Assembly: GCA_004299485.1 (NCBI GenBank)
Contig: SCQP01000020.1
Span: 1 to 64,000, forward strand
Origin: Acidobacteriota bacterium
GTDB taxonomy: Bacteria > Acidobacteriota > Terriglobia > Terriglobales > SCQP01
Length of the DNA stretch: 64,000 bases
Direction: 5' to 3'
How positions within the stretch are numbered: the stretch's first letter is position 1; each line of letters begins with the position of its first letter. The notes beneath the pieces are model-generated. The model did no database searches. It saw only the letters and a program-made list of their open reading frames with translations, and had not been told where the DNA came from. A program made the translations under genes and the position numbers. Positions 52,376 through 59,964 of this stretch are shown piece by piece.

Positions 52376-53104
52376 GTGGCTCACCTCGGGCGCGTAGGGT
52401 ATGCCGCGGCGGAGGGGCTGCAGAAGGCTCTGGTCGTTCGACGGCAGGCAGGCGAGATCCCCGATACGCTATTGCTGCTCGAACACGATCCGGTGATCAC
52501 GCTCGGGCGCAACGCCCACGCCGAAAACGTGCTGCACAGTGCCGCAGCGCTGGGGGCGCGGGGTATCGAAGTCACCGAGTGCGACCGCGGCGGTGATGTT
52601 ACCTATCACGGTCCCGGCCAGATCGTCGGTTATCCGATTTTAGATTTGCATTCGTGCCCGCGGCCCGCCTTTCTGCCGCCACGCTCCGGCAGGCTCGATC
52701 TGGGGCCGGTCGATTATGTCCGTGCTCTCGAGGAGGTTCTGATTCGCGCGGCCGCCGCCTGCGGCGTCGCCTGCAAGCGTCTGCCAGGCATGACCGGCGT
52801 CTGGACGGCAAGCGAGCCGGCGAACAAATTGGCCGCCATTGGCGTGCATGTGGCGCGCGGCGTCACCAGCCACGGTTTTGCGCTGAACGTGAACAACGAC
52901 CTGAGCGGCTTCGACTTCATCATCCCGTGTGGCATCCGCGATCACGGCGTGACGTCACTGCGGCGGGAAACCGGACGAAGCTGGGATTTGGGAGCCATCG
53001 AGACAATTCTCGAGGGCGAATTTGTCGAAGTTTTCGCACGGGTCTTGGTGCCAGCGCCTGATTTGTGGGACGATAAGAAGCTGGCAAAACTCTTTGGCAA
53101 GTGA
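52376..53104 (+). CDS. lipB: Octanoyltransferase (lipoate synthesis)
   Basis: About 242 residues from a GTG at 52376; an upstream in-frame ATG exists at 52217 but it would run through the repeats and palindrome. LipB motifs: LLLLEHDPVITLGRNAHAENVL, VTECDRGGDVTYHGPGQIVGYPILDL, GVWTASEPANKLAAIGVHVARGVTSHGFALNVNNDLSGFDFIIPCGI (the K-L-A-A-I-G and C-G-I catalytic Lys/Cys elements). It moves octanoyl from ACP to lipoyl domains, matching the E2 and E3 genes around it. It ends 8 bp before the E2 start. Confidence 0.9.
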   Translation: MAHLGRVGYAAAEGLQKALVVRRQAGEIPDTLLLLEHDPVITLGRNAHAENVLHSAAALGARGIEVTECDRGGDVTYHGPGQIVGYPILDLHSCPRPAFLPPRSGRLDLGPVDYVRALEEVLIRAAAACGVACKRLPGMTGVWTASEPANKLAAIGVHVARGVTSHGFALNVNNDLSGFDFIIPCGIRDHGVTSLRRETGRSWDLGAIETILEGEFVEVFARVLVPAPDLWDDKKLAKLFGK

Positions 53105-53112
53105 GGACAGGT

Positions 53113-54453
53113 ATGGCTGTGGACGTGGTGATGCCCCAGATGGGCGAATCGGTGGTCGAGGGTACGGTAACCAAGTGGTTGCGCAAACCCGGCGATGCGG
53201 TGCGGCAAGATGAGCCGCTGTTTGAAATTTCCACCGACAAGGTCGATGCCGAAATTCCGTCGCCCGCCACCGGCGTGCTCAAGGAGATCAAGGTCAACGC
53301 CGGGCAAACCGTCGAGGTCAACACCATTGTGGCCGTGATCGACGCTGGCGCCACCGCCGGTGCCCCCGTGCCTACGCCTGCAGCAGCCGCCCCCGCGCCG
53401 CCGCCGCCGCAAAGCGGCGGCGCCCTGCGTAGCGCAGAGCGCGAAGCAGGGCCCTCTCCGTCCGCCCCGGCTCCTGTTGCCGCGCCCGCACCTTCCGCTC
53501 CTGCCACCCAGGCCGAAGTGCGCTCCTCCCCGCTCGTGCGCCGCTTAGCCTCCGAGCATCAGGTGGATCTTTCGCAAGTGCCCGCCACCGGCGATGGCGG
53601 CCGCGTGTCGAAACGCGACCTCATGAACTTTATTGAATCGGGTGCGAAACCGGCGGCTGCAGCTCCGGCCGCAGTTCCCGTGCCGCGGCCGCCTGCACCC
53701 GCCGCGCCCGCGCCTGCCGCACCCAGCTACACCCCTCCGCCGCCGGTGCGCTACGCGCCCGGCTCGGTGCGTATCGAGCCCATGTCGACCATGCGCAAGC
53801 GCATCGCCGAGCACATGGTGCTGAGCAAGCGCACCTCGCCGCACGTTTATACGATTTTTGCCGTGGATGTGACCAACATCGACAACCTCCGCCGGCAGGA
53901 AAAGGCCCGTTTCGAGTCCACCACCGGCCAGAAGCTGACCTTCATGCCCTTCTTCTGCCAGGCGACGGTCGCCATGCTGCGCCAGTTCCCGGTGATCAAC
54001 TCCTCGATGCAGGAGGAATCGATCGTTTACAAGAACGACATCAACCTCGGCATCGCCGTCTCGCTCGACTGGGGCCTGATCGTACCCGTCATCAAGCACG
54101 CGGAAGAGAAGAACTTCCTCGGCCTGCAGCACGCCATCAATGATCTCTCCAGCCGCGCCCGCAGCAAGAAGCTCTCGCCCGATGAAGTCCAGGACGGCAC
54201 CTTCTCGATCAGCAATTACGGCATCTACGGCGGGCTGCTGGGCACGCCCATCATCAACCAGCCGCAGGCGGCGATTCTCGGCATCGGCGGCATTCACAAA
54301 ACGCCGGTGGTCATCAACGACGCCATCGCCATCCGTTCGGTCGTCTACCTCACCCTCAGCTTCGATCACCGCATCGTGGATGGCGCTACCGCCGAGCAGG
54401 CCATGGCCTTCCTCCGCGACCGCCTCGAGGGCTGGGACGCGCCCATCCTGTAG
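53113..54453 (+). CDS. 2-oxoacid dehydrogenase dihydrolipoamide acyltransferase (E2)
   Basis: A 446-residue protein. The lipoyl domain VVMPQMGESVVEGTVTKWLRKPGDAV..., with modified Lys in FEISTDKVDAEI, is followed by an Ala/Pro linker, a peripheral subunit-binding domain (SSPLVRRLASEHQVDLSQVPATGDGGRVSKRDLMNF) and a second Ala/Pro linker. The catalytic domain has RIEPMSTMRKRIAEHMVLSK, GLQHAINDLSSRARSKKL and the active site LSFDHRIVDGATAEQAM (H-x3-D-G). It belongs to pyruvate, 2-oxoglutarate or branched-chain complexes; one lipoyl domain and the VMPQMGESVVEGT start do not settle which. No E1 is nearby. AGGACAGG precedes the ATG. Confidence 0.92.
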   Translation: MAVDVVMPQMGESVVEGTVTKWLRKPGDAVRQDEPLFEISTDKVDAEIPSPATGVLKEIKVNAGQTVEVNTIVAVIDAGATAGAPVPTPAAAAPAPPPPQSGGALRSAEREAGPSPSAPAPVAAPAPSAPATQAEVRSSPLVRRLASEHQVDLSQVPATGDGGRVSKRDLMNFIESGAKPAAAAPAAVPVPRPPAPAAPAPAAPSYTPPPPVRYAPGSVRIEPMSTMRKRIAEHMVLSKRTSPHVYTIFAVDVTNIDNLRRQEKARFESTTGQKLTFMPFFCQATVAMLRQFPVINSSMQEESIVYKNDINLGIAVSLDWGLIVPVIKHAEEKNFLGLQHAINDLSSRARSKKLSPDEVQDGTFSISNYGIYGGLLGTPIINQPQAAILGIGGIHKTPVVINDAIAIRSVVYLTLSFDHRIVDGATAEQAMAFLRDRLEGWDAPIL

Positions 54454-54477
54454 GAGCGGGCGGTCAACGCGCCTAAC

Positions 54478-54690
54478 CTAAGCCGTGCTGCCAGCCGTTT
54501 CGGGGAAGTCAACCCTCCGCGCATCGGTCATGCGCCGCGACGCGTCCATGATCTCAAGCGACACCAGATCACCCTCGGCGTCGTACTCGAGGATGACGCC
54601 GGGTTTGTCCTCGTCGCTTTCCGCTACCACCGCCTCCTCCTTTAGGATTACGGTGAGGGAGTCGGTGGCCGCATCATAAGCAACTCTCAT
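54478..54690 (-). CDS. DUF2283 family small protein
   Basis: A 70-residue protein: MRVAYDAATDSLTVILKEE, then ESDEDKPGVILEYDAEGDLVSLEIMDASRRMTD, the DUF2283 pattern (D..D.L.I......E..E..PG...D.D..G....EI.DAS). These proteins usually pair with a DUF4258 gene in a two-gene toxin-antitoxin-like unit. Here the DUF4258 partner just upstream is broken (54687-54871); its final TGA overlaps the ATG of this gene. Confidence 0.85.
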   Translation of the reverse strand: MRVAYDAATDSLTVILKEEAVVAESDEDKPGVILEYDAEGDLVSLEIMDASRRMTDARRVDFPETAGSTA

Positions 54691-54871
54691 CGCTCGCGCC
54701 TCCAGTACTTGTCCAGTTTACTCGTTCAGTAGGCGGTGACCACCACGGCCAGAGGCTCGTTCAGGAGGCCAATACCCCACGCACGACAGCTTCCAGCAAC
54801 TCGCGCCGTCGCATCTCTCCATGCGCGTGCGCGCTGAACTCGAAGTCTGCGATAGGTGCTGCCGCACTCAT
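54687..54871 (-). pseudogene. Decayed DUF4258 gene (nonsense codon plus internal deletion)
   Basis: From the ATG at 54871 the frame reads MSAAAPIADFEFSAHAHGEM, then RRRELLEAVVRGVLAS, and stops. The typical C-terminal end EPLAVVVTAY-stop-TSKLDKYWRRER is in another frame just after, with TGA where a Trp codon (TGG) is expected in AYWTSK. The middle of the usual fold (about 25-30 residues) is missing. The end overlaps the DUF2283 start as ATGA and the start overlaps the dehydratase stop as ATGA, so this was once a translationally coupled operon. Confidence 0.68.
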
Positions 54872-55806
54872 TTACTTGTCAGCTCGGCAAACTTGGCGAG
54901 ATCAATGTTGCCGCCGCTGGCGATAGCAACCACCGGACCTTCGCCGGCGCGGCCGCTGAGGGCGGCGGCCACGGCGCAGGCCGCAGCGCCTTCGAGAATC
55001 ACGCGGTTGCGCTCGGCGGCCAGCTTCATCGCCGCCGCAGCCTCTGCCAGCGAGACCACGAGGGAGCCGGCCAGCAGCTCTTGCGCCAGCGCAAACATGC
55101 TCGGGAATACCGACTTGCTACCGATGCCATCCACGAACGACGGCTCGTAACTCACCACAACGGGTTTGCCGGCGGCGAGCGAGGCGGTCAGCGGCGCTGC
55201 GGTTTCAACCTCAGCGGCGTAGACCTTGACCTGAGGCGCCAGTTCGCGCAGCACTGCCGCGATGCCGCACGCCAGCCCGCCGCCGCCCCACGGCACAACC
55301 ACGGCTTGCACCTTCGGCAAGTCCTCAAACAGCTCAAGGGCGATGGTTCCGTTGCCGGCGCGCACGGCAGAATCATCGAACGCGTGAATAAACGTGGCAT
55401 CCACGCCTGGCCAGGTGCGGTCGGCAAAGCACTGCCACCATTGCGCAAACGGCGCCTGAATAATGCGCGCGCCCAGCCGCGTGATCGCGTCCAGCTTCGT
55501 GCGGGGCGCTGTATCAGGCGCGACCACAGTAGCCGGAATCCCCATCCGCCGCGCGCAGTACGCCACCCCCTGGGCCATATTGCCCGCCGATGCCGTCAGC
55601 ACGCCTTTGGCCAGCCGCTCGCGCCCAAGCTGCAGCATGGCGTTAGCCGCGCCGCGAATCTTGAACGACCCGATGGGCTGCAAATTCTCCAGCTTCAACC
55701 ACACCTCCGGCGCCTCTTCCCGCCCCAGTCGTACCAGCGGCGTCCGGATCGCCAGCCCCGCCATCCGGGCGCGTGCTGCTTCGGCATCGGAAATTGCACT
55801 TTGCAT
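54868..55806 (-). CDS. PLP-dependent threonine/serine dehydratase
   Basis: A 312-residue fold-type II enzyme from the ATG at 55806. VWLKLENLQPIGSFKIRGAANAM holds the PLP Lys, SAGNMAQGVAYCARRMGIPATVV the phosphate/substrate loop, WGGGGLACGIAAVLRE the glycine loop and GPVVAIASGGNIDL the C-terminal loop. There is no ACT regulatory domain, so it resembles catabolic threonine dehydratase or serine racemase more than biosynthetic IlvA. It deaminates Thr or Ser to an oxoacid. TACAAT sits 7 nt before the start. Confidence 0.87.
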   Translation of the reverse strand: MQSAISDAEAARARMAGLAIRTPLVRLGREEAPEVWLKLENLQPIGSFKIRGAANAMLQLGRERLAKGVLTASAGNMAQGVAYCARRMGIPATVVAPDTAPRTKLDAITRLGARIIQAPFAQWWQCFADRTWPGVDATFIHAFDDSAVRAGNGTIALELFEDLPKVQAVVVPWGGGGLACGIAAVLRELAPQVKVYAAEVETAAPLTASLAAGKPVVVSYEPSFVDGIGSKSVFPSMFALAQELLAGSLVVSLAEAAAAMKLAAERNRVILEGAAACAVAAALSGRAGEGPVVAIASGGNIDLAKFAELTSK

Positions 55807-55813
55807 GGGAACT

Positions 55814-55819
55814 ATTGTA
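55814..55819 (-). promoter_or_regulatory. Putative -10 box (TACAAT) of the dehydratase gene
   Basis: TACAAT on the minus strand, 7 nt before the ATG at 55806. No SD sequence. Confidence 0.45.
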
Positions 55820-55839
55820 CGCACCCCTGCGTAAGTGTA

Positions 55840-55856
55840 ATATCGGTAGTCGATAT
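55840..55856. promoter_or_regulatory. Inverted repeat, candidate PadR operator
   Basis: ATATCG-GTAGT-CGATAT is perfect with 6-bp arms and lies between the divergent dehydratase and padR-type genes, 28 bp before the PadR start. It overlaps a TAATAT -10-like box (55838-55843). PadR proteins typically repress their own gene through such sites. Confidence 0.5.
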
Positions 55857-55883
55857 CGAACTGCGACACGAAAACGCCATCCC

Positions 55884-56219
55884 ATGACCAAAACCACCGA
55901 TCTGCTGCCCGGAACCCTTGATCTCCTCATTCTCAACACCCTCGCGCTGCAATCGCGCCACGGCGTAGGCGTTGCCGACCGCCTGGCGCAGCTTACGCGC
56001 GGCACCTTTCAGGTCGGCCCCGGTTCGCTGTTTACCTCGCTGCACCGCATGGAAGCGCGCGGTTGGCTGGCCTCGGAGTGGAGCACCACCGAGGAAGGCC
56101 GCCGGGCGAAGTTTTACCGTCTGACCGCTTCCGGCCGCCGGCAACTGCAACAGGAGACCGCTCGCTGGAAAACCATCTCCGGCGCCGTCAATCAGGCGCT
56201 GGCGCTGCCACAGGAGTAG
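55884..56219 (+). CDS. PadR-family transcriptional regulator
   Basis: A 111-residue winged-helix protein. LLPGTLDLLILNTLALQSRHGVGVADRLAQLTRGTFQVGPGSLFTSLHRMEARGWLASEWSTTEEGRRAKFYRLTASGRRQLQQE is the PadR signature. It lies 6 bp upstream of an orphan permease, the normal acidobacterial layout in which the regulator controls the permease gene. The start at 55884 gives the family-length protein. Confidence 0.92.
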   Translation: MTKTTDLLPGTLDLLILNTLALQSRHGVGVADRLAQLTRGTFQVGPGSLFTSLHRMEARGWLASEWSTTEEGRRAKFYRLTASGRRQLQQETARWKTISGAVNQALALPQE

Positions 56220-56225
56220 TGCACC

Positions 56226-58802
56226 ATGGCTTGGCTCAAAACGCTCACCCGCAACCTGCTGCATTGCCGCGCCGCCGACCGCGACCTCGATGCAGAAATC
56301 GGCGCCTACGCCGACGAAATGAACGCCCGCCGCGCGCACAGCGTGTACGCCGAACCACTGCGCGAGCAAGTGCGAGCGGCGCGTCCCGGCGCCGGCATCG
56401 AATCCTGCGCCCGCGATCTCCGCTATTCCCTGCGCATGCTGCGCAAAACCCCCTGGCTCTCGCTCGCCTGCGTCCTCACCTTCGCCGTAGGCGTCGCTGC
56501 GACCACCGTGGTCTTCAGCATGGCCAACGCGCTCATCTGGCATCCCTTGCCCGTGGCGAACCCGGCCCAGTTGCACCTGCTTAGTCTGAGGGTTCAGAAT
56601 TCCGATGCGGCTACACCATCGCTTACCGCTTCGGATCTGCGCGCTCTTGCGGCTCAGGCACGCAACGCCTTCAGCGCCGTCACTACGGCTTCGCTGGACG
56701 GCGTTGGTATAAGCGCCGACGGCCAGGCACGTATCGCGATGGGGGGCTTTGTCGGCGGCAATTTTTTTGCTGTGATGGGCATTCGTCCTGCCCTCGGTCA
56801 TTTTTTCAGCCGCGATGACGCCTCTGCCGTCGTGCTCAGCTACGATTACTGGTGCTCGCGGTTCCATGCCAATCCCGCCGTGATCGGCACTGCCGCAGTG
56901 GTTGAAGGTCGCGCCGTCACCATCACCGGCGTAGCGCCGCAAGGGTTTCACGGCATTACCAATGTGATTGATAGCCAGGTATACGTGCCGGTCGGCCTGG
57001 CGCCGAACGGCAACGCAGGCTTTCTGCCTGCGTTTGGGATTCCCATCGTGCGCCTGCGGCCCGGCGTGACGGTTGCTGCGGCACAGGCCGAGCTGGCCGT
57101 ATATGCCCGACGGATGGCGGTCGAGCACCCCAAGGCCGACCAGGACCTTTCCATTCAGATGTGGCCGATCGGCAATGGGATGACGAGCAGCCAGGGCGGC
57201 CCCAGTCCGTTCGCGACAGTTGCGGCGCTATTCTTTGTACTCTCTGGACTGGTGCTGTTACTGGCGGCAGCCAACATCATGGGCGTGCTGCTGGCGCGGG
57301 CCCGGACCCGCGAGCGCGAAATGGCGGTACGTTCTGCCCTCGGCGCCGGACGCCGGCGACTGGCCCGCCAGGTTTTTCTGGAAGCGCTGGTGCTCGCCCT
57401 GGGTGGCTGCGCCGCGGGCATGGTGTTCGGGATGGGCGCCAGCCGTGCGCTGAGCACTCTGCCGCCGCAGTTCGGTTTGCCCGTGGTCATTCGCTTCACC
57501 TTTGACTGGCGCGTCTTTGGCTTCGGTTGCGCGATGGCGCTCGTTATGGCCGTGGCAGCCGGCCTACTGCCAGCGTGGCGCGCGGCCTCGGCCGACCCTA
57601 ACCAATCCCTGCGCGGCCCGGAGGCCAACGCCACTGGACGTCGGCGTCAGTGGCTGCGCAGCTCGCTTGTCGTCGCACAGGTCGCTGGTTCGCTCATGCT
57701 GCTGATCGTGGGCGGTTTATTCGTCCGCAGCCTGCAATACGCGCAGCATCGGCCTCTCGGCTTTCAAGCCGAAGGACTCTGGAATTTTGAGCTGAACGTC
57801 AGCGGCGCCGGCTACACCACCGCGCAGGGTCAACGTTTTTTCGCTCAACTCCTGCCCGCGGTGCGCGCGCTGCCGGGCGTACGTGGCGCCAGTCTGGCGA
57901 TGACGCATCCGTTCGGAACCGATCAGGACGACGGCCCGGTTCACCAGCAGGGCAAGTCTACCCCCTCTATCGACTCCACCATCAATCGCGTTTCGCCGGA
58001 GTACTTCAAAACCATGGAAATTCCGCTTCTGCAGGGTCGCGCCATCACCGCAAATGATACGGCACACTCGCCCTCGGTAGCCGTCGTCAGCGCCCGTCTG
58101 GCGCAGGCGCTCTGGCCCGGCAAAAGCGCAGTCGGGCAGCAAGTCGCTCTCGGCGGAGCCGGCCAGCTCACCACCGTGGTCGGCGTTGCCGCTGAGGTAC
58201 TCCAGAACTCTTTCAGCGCAGCACAGCCGGCGATCTACTTTGCGCTCGCGCAGCATTACATTCCGCGCGAGATACTGCAGGTGCGCACCTCGGGCGCGAC
58301 GCCCGTGTCTGAAGTCGAGCAGTGGCTCGCCCGTATGGCTCCCAATGTTACCATCGGCCTGGTGCAGCCGATGTCGGCCGCCCAGCAGGGCCTCAATGGC
58401 CTGTTCATCTTCAACCTCGGCGCACGCCTCGCCACCGCGCTCGGCCTGCTCGGCTTATTCCTGGCCGTCATCGGTGTCTATGGCGTGGTGGCCTACGCGG
58501 CCGCGCAGCGCACGCATGAAATTGGCATCCGCGTCGCCCTCGGTGCGCGCCCGCGCCAGGTCATCGTCGCCATCCTGCGCAGCGCCGGCCTGATCATCGC
58601 CTCCGGCATCGTCATCGGCCTGCTCCTCGCCGCCGCCATTGGTAAGCTCGCCGGCGCATTCCTGGTCGGCGTCTCCGGCCTCGACCCGCTCACCTTTATC
58701 GCCGCCACGGTGCTGCTGGCGCTCGTTGCCGTCGCCGCCTCACTGCTGCCCGCCCTCCGTGCCAGCCGCGCCGATCCCCTCGCCGCCCTCCGCTGCGAGT
58801 AG
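56226..58802 (+). CDS. Acidobacterial duplicated orphan permease (MacB/FtsX-like, ADOP)
   Basis: An 858-residue membrane protein. After a short N-terminal amphipathic region it contains two MacB-PCD plus FtsX units. Unit 1 starts at DLRYSLRMLRKTPWLSLACVLTFAVGVAATTVVFSMANAL and has a large periplasmic loop and three helices near 340-480. Unit 2 starts near RQWLRSSLVVAQVAGSLMLLIVGGLFVRS and ends with ARLATALGLLGLFLAVIGVYGVVAYAAAQRTHEIGIRVALGARPRQV and a final ASLLPALRASRADPLAALR. No ATPase partner is present, which is typical for these orphan permeases. Function unknown; it may expel a toxic compound. Confidence 0.9.
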   Translation: MAWLKTLTRNLLHCRAADRDLDAEIGAYADEMNARRAHSVYAEPLREQVRAARPGAGIESCARDLRYSLRMLRKTPWLSLACVLTFAVGVAATTVVFSMANALIWHPLPVANPAQLHLLSLRVQNSDAATPSLTASDLRALAAQARNAFSAVTTASLDGVGISADGQARIAMGGFVGGNFFAVMGIRPALGHFFSRDDASAVVLSYDYWCSRFHANPAVIGTAAVVEGRAVTITGVAPQGFHGITNVIDSQVYVPVGLAPNGNAGFLPAFGIPIVRLRPGVTVAAAQAELAVYARRMAVEHPKADQDLSIQMWPIGNGMTSSQGGPSPFATVAALFFVLSGLVLLLAAANIMGVLLARARTREREMAVRSALGAGRRRLARQVFLEALVLALGGCAAGMVFGMGASRALSTLPPQFGLPVVIRFTFDWRVFGFGCAMALVMAVAAGLLPAWRAASADPNQSLRGPEANATGRRRQWLRSSLVVAQVAGSLMLLIVGGLFVRSLQYAQHRPLGFQAEGLWNFELNVSGAGYTTAQGQRFFAQLLPAVRALPGVRGASLAMTHPFGTDQDDGPVHQQGKSTPSIDSTINRVSPEYFKTMEIPLLQGRAITANDTAHSPSVAVVSARLAQALWPGKSAVGQQVALGGAGQLTTVVGVAAEVLQNSFSAAQPAIYFALAQHYIPREILQVRTSGATPVSEVEQWLARMAPNVTIGLVQPMSAAQQGLNGLFIFNLGARLATALGLLGLFLAVIGVYGVVAYAAAQRTHEIGIRVALGARPRQVIVAILRSAGLIIASGIVIGLLLAAAIGKLAGAFLVGVSGLDPLTFIAATVLLALVAVAASLLPALRASRADPLAALRCE

Positions 58803-58818
58803 CAATGCCCATGCTAAG

Positions 58819-58835
58819 GTAGTGAGAACCACTAC
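58819..58835. promoter_or_regulatory. Inverted repeat GTAGTG-N5-CACTAC, candidate toxin-antitoxin operator
   Basis: A perfect 6-bp-arm repeat, 14 bp before the ATG of the Phd-type antitoxin at 58850 and after the permease stop. A GAGG ribosome-binding site lies between. Position fits autoregulation by the Phd/VapC complex. Confidence 0.55.
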
Positions 58836-58849
58836 TTGTGAGGTGCGTC

Positions 58850-59098
58850 ATGGCAACTATCACAGCGACTGAGGCCAACCGAAAGTTCTCCGAATTGCTG
58901 CGCGGGGTGAAAAAAGGTCGAACCTACGTCATAACGAGCCGGGGCGAAGCGGTTGCGGAACTGCGCCCGGTGGCGAGTGAATCCGAAGCCGAAAAAGCGC
59001 GCCGCAAAAAGGCGTTGGGCGAGCTTTTGGACCGGCTCAAATCGCAGCCCGCCATGAACCTGCCTCACATTACGCGGGATGAAATGCACGACGTGTGA
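58850..59098 (+). CDS. Phd/YefM-family antitoxin
   Basis: An 82-residue protein: ATITATEANRKFSELLRGVKKGRTYVITSRGEAVAELRPVASE is the Phd/YefM N-terminal DNA-binding fold, and the rest (KKALGELLDRLKSQPAMNLPHITRDEMHD) is the toxin-wrapping tail. The stop overlaps the toxin's GTG start by 4 bp. The ATG at 58850 gives the family-standard N-terminus. Confidence 0.9.
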   Translation: MATITATEANRKFSELLRGVKKGRTYVITSRGEAVAELRPVASESEAEKARRKKALGELLDRLKSQPAMNLPHITRDEMHDV

Positions 59099-59541
59099 CC
59101 GCCGCGATTGATACCAACGTGCTCGCCTACGCGCAGGGCGTCAACGATCCCGCGCGCCTGAGCGAAGCAGAGGCCCTGTTGCGCGCCATCGGCACGAACG
59201 CCGTGCTCCCCACGATCGTGCTGGCGGAACTGTTTTACGTGCTTATACGCAAAGGCCGGCGCACTCACGCCGAAGCCCGCGACATTGTTCTGGAGTGGGC
59301 GCGCGTGATCCCGGTTCTGCAACAGCGTCCGCACTGGCTGAACGCTGCTGTCGAGCTCGCCGCCGCTCACCGGTTGGGCATCTGGGATGCCGCCATTCTC
59401 GACGCCGCGGCCGATGCCGGCTGCGAGCTGCTGCTGTCCGAAGACATGCAGCACGGTTTCCGCTGGCGCGGCGTGACGGTGGTCGATCCCTTCGCGCAAC
59501 CCGACCATCCCCTGCTCGAGCGCCTTCGCGCGGAATCGTAA
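59095..59541 (+). CDS. PIN-domain toxin (VapC-like)
   Basis: A 148-residue protein from a GTG that overlaps the antitoxin stop. PIN acidic residues: Asp in AAIDTNVLAYA, Glu in VLAELFYVLIRKG, Asp in IWDAAILDAAADAGC and the downstream Asp in LLSEDMQHGF. It is expected to be a metal-dependent RNase. The module with Phd looks intact. Confidence 0.88.
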   Translation: MTAAIDTNVLAYAQGVNDPARLSEAEALLRAIGTNAVLPTIVLAELFYVLIRKGRRTHAEARDIVLEWARVIPVLQQRPHWLNAAVELAAAHRLGIWDAAILDAAADAGCELLLSEDMQHGFRWRGVTVVDPFAQPDHPLLERLRAES

Positions 59542-59544
59542 AAT
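59539..59544 (+). promoter_or_regulatory. Putative -10 box (TAAAAT) before the DsrE-like gene
   Basis: TAAAAT overlaps the end of the PIN toxin gene and lies 6 nt before the ATG at 59551. Only a weak AGG is present, so the gene may be read from a leaderless mRNA. Confidence 0.35.
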
Positions 59545-59550
59545 AGGTAC

Positions 59551-59964
59551 ATGAAAGTCGCTTATCTTTTCGTCACTTCCGGTCACACCGCCGACTACAA
59601 GCTGGGCAAGATGATTCTGCCGCAGCTCGAAGCCGGCACCCACGGCGTGGAGGTGGTTGGCATGTTCTTTTTCGACGACAACGCTTATATTTTGCGCAAG
59701 GGTGACCCGATCGGCGAGCGCCTGGCCAAGGTCGCCAAAGAGAAAAACATCTGGCTGGGCGTGTGCGACATGTGCGCGCTCGACCGTGGCCTCGCTGCGG
59801 GCGAGCCGGTCTGGTGCCAGCCCGACCGCAAATCCGCGCGCCCGGCCGCAGCACCCGGGAAGATCAAACTGCAAAGCGCCATCGAGGGCCTGCACGTCGG
59901 CTGCTTCCCGGACGTTTACAAAGCTCTTAGCGGCAACCCTCCGGATCTGGTCATCAGCCTGTAG
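59551..59964 (+). CDS. DsrE-family sulfur-relay-like protein
   Basis: A 137-residue protein. KVAYLFVTSGHTADYKLGKMILPQLE and VEVVGMFFFDDNAYILRKGDPIGERLAKVAKEKNIWLGVCDMCALDRG give a DsrE/TusD-type alpha/beta fold with a CxxC pair (CDMC). The C-terminal VGCFPDVYKALSG holds a third conserved Cys. DsrE-like proteins carry persulfide sulfur or act in sulfur trafficking. It ends opposite the ECF42 sigma gene with an 11-bp convergent overlap. Confidence 0.82.
   Translation: MKVAYLFVTSGHTADYKLGKMILPQLEAGTHGVEVVGMFFFDDNAYILRKGDPIGERLAKVAKEKNIWLGVCDMCALDRGLAAGEPVWCQPDRKSARPAAAPGKIKLQSAIEGLHVGCFPDVYKALSGNPPDLVISL

Noticed and set aside
55812-57128. Minus-strand open frame opposite padR and the permease
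   Set aside because: Overlaps two convincing genes and a candidate operator; no family match.
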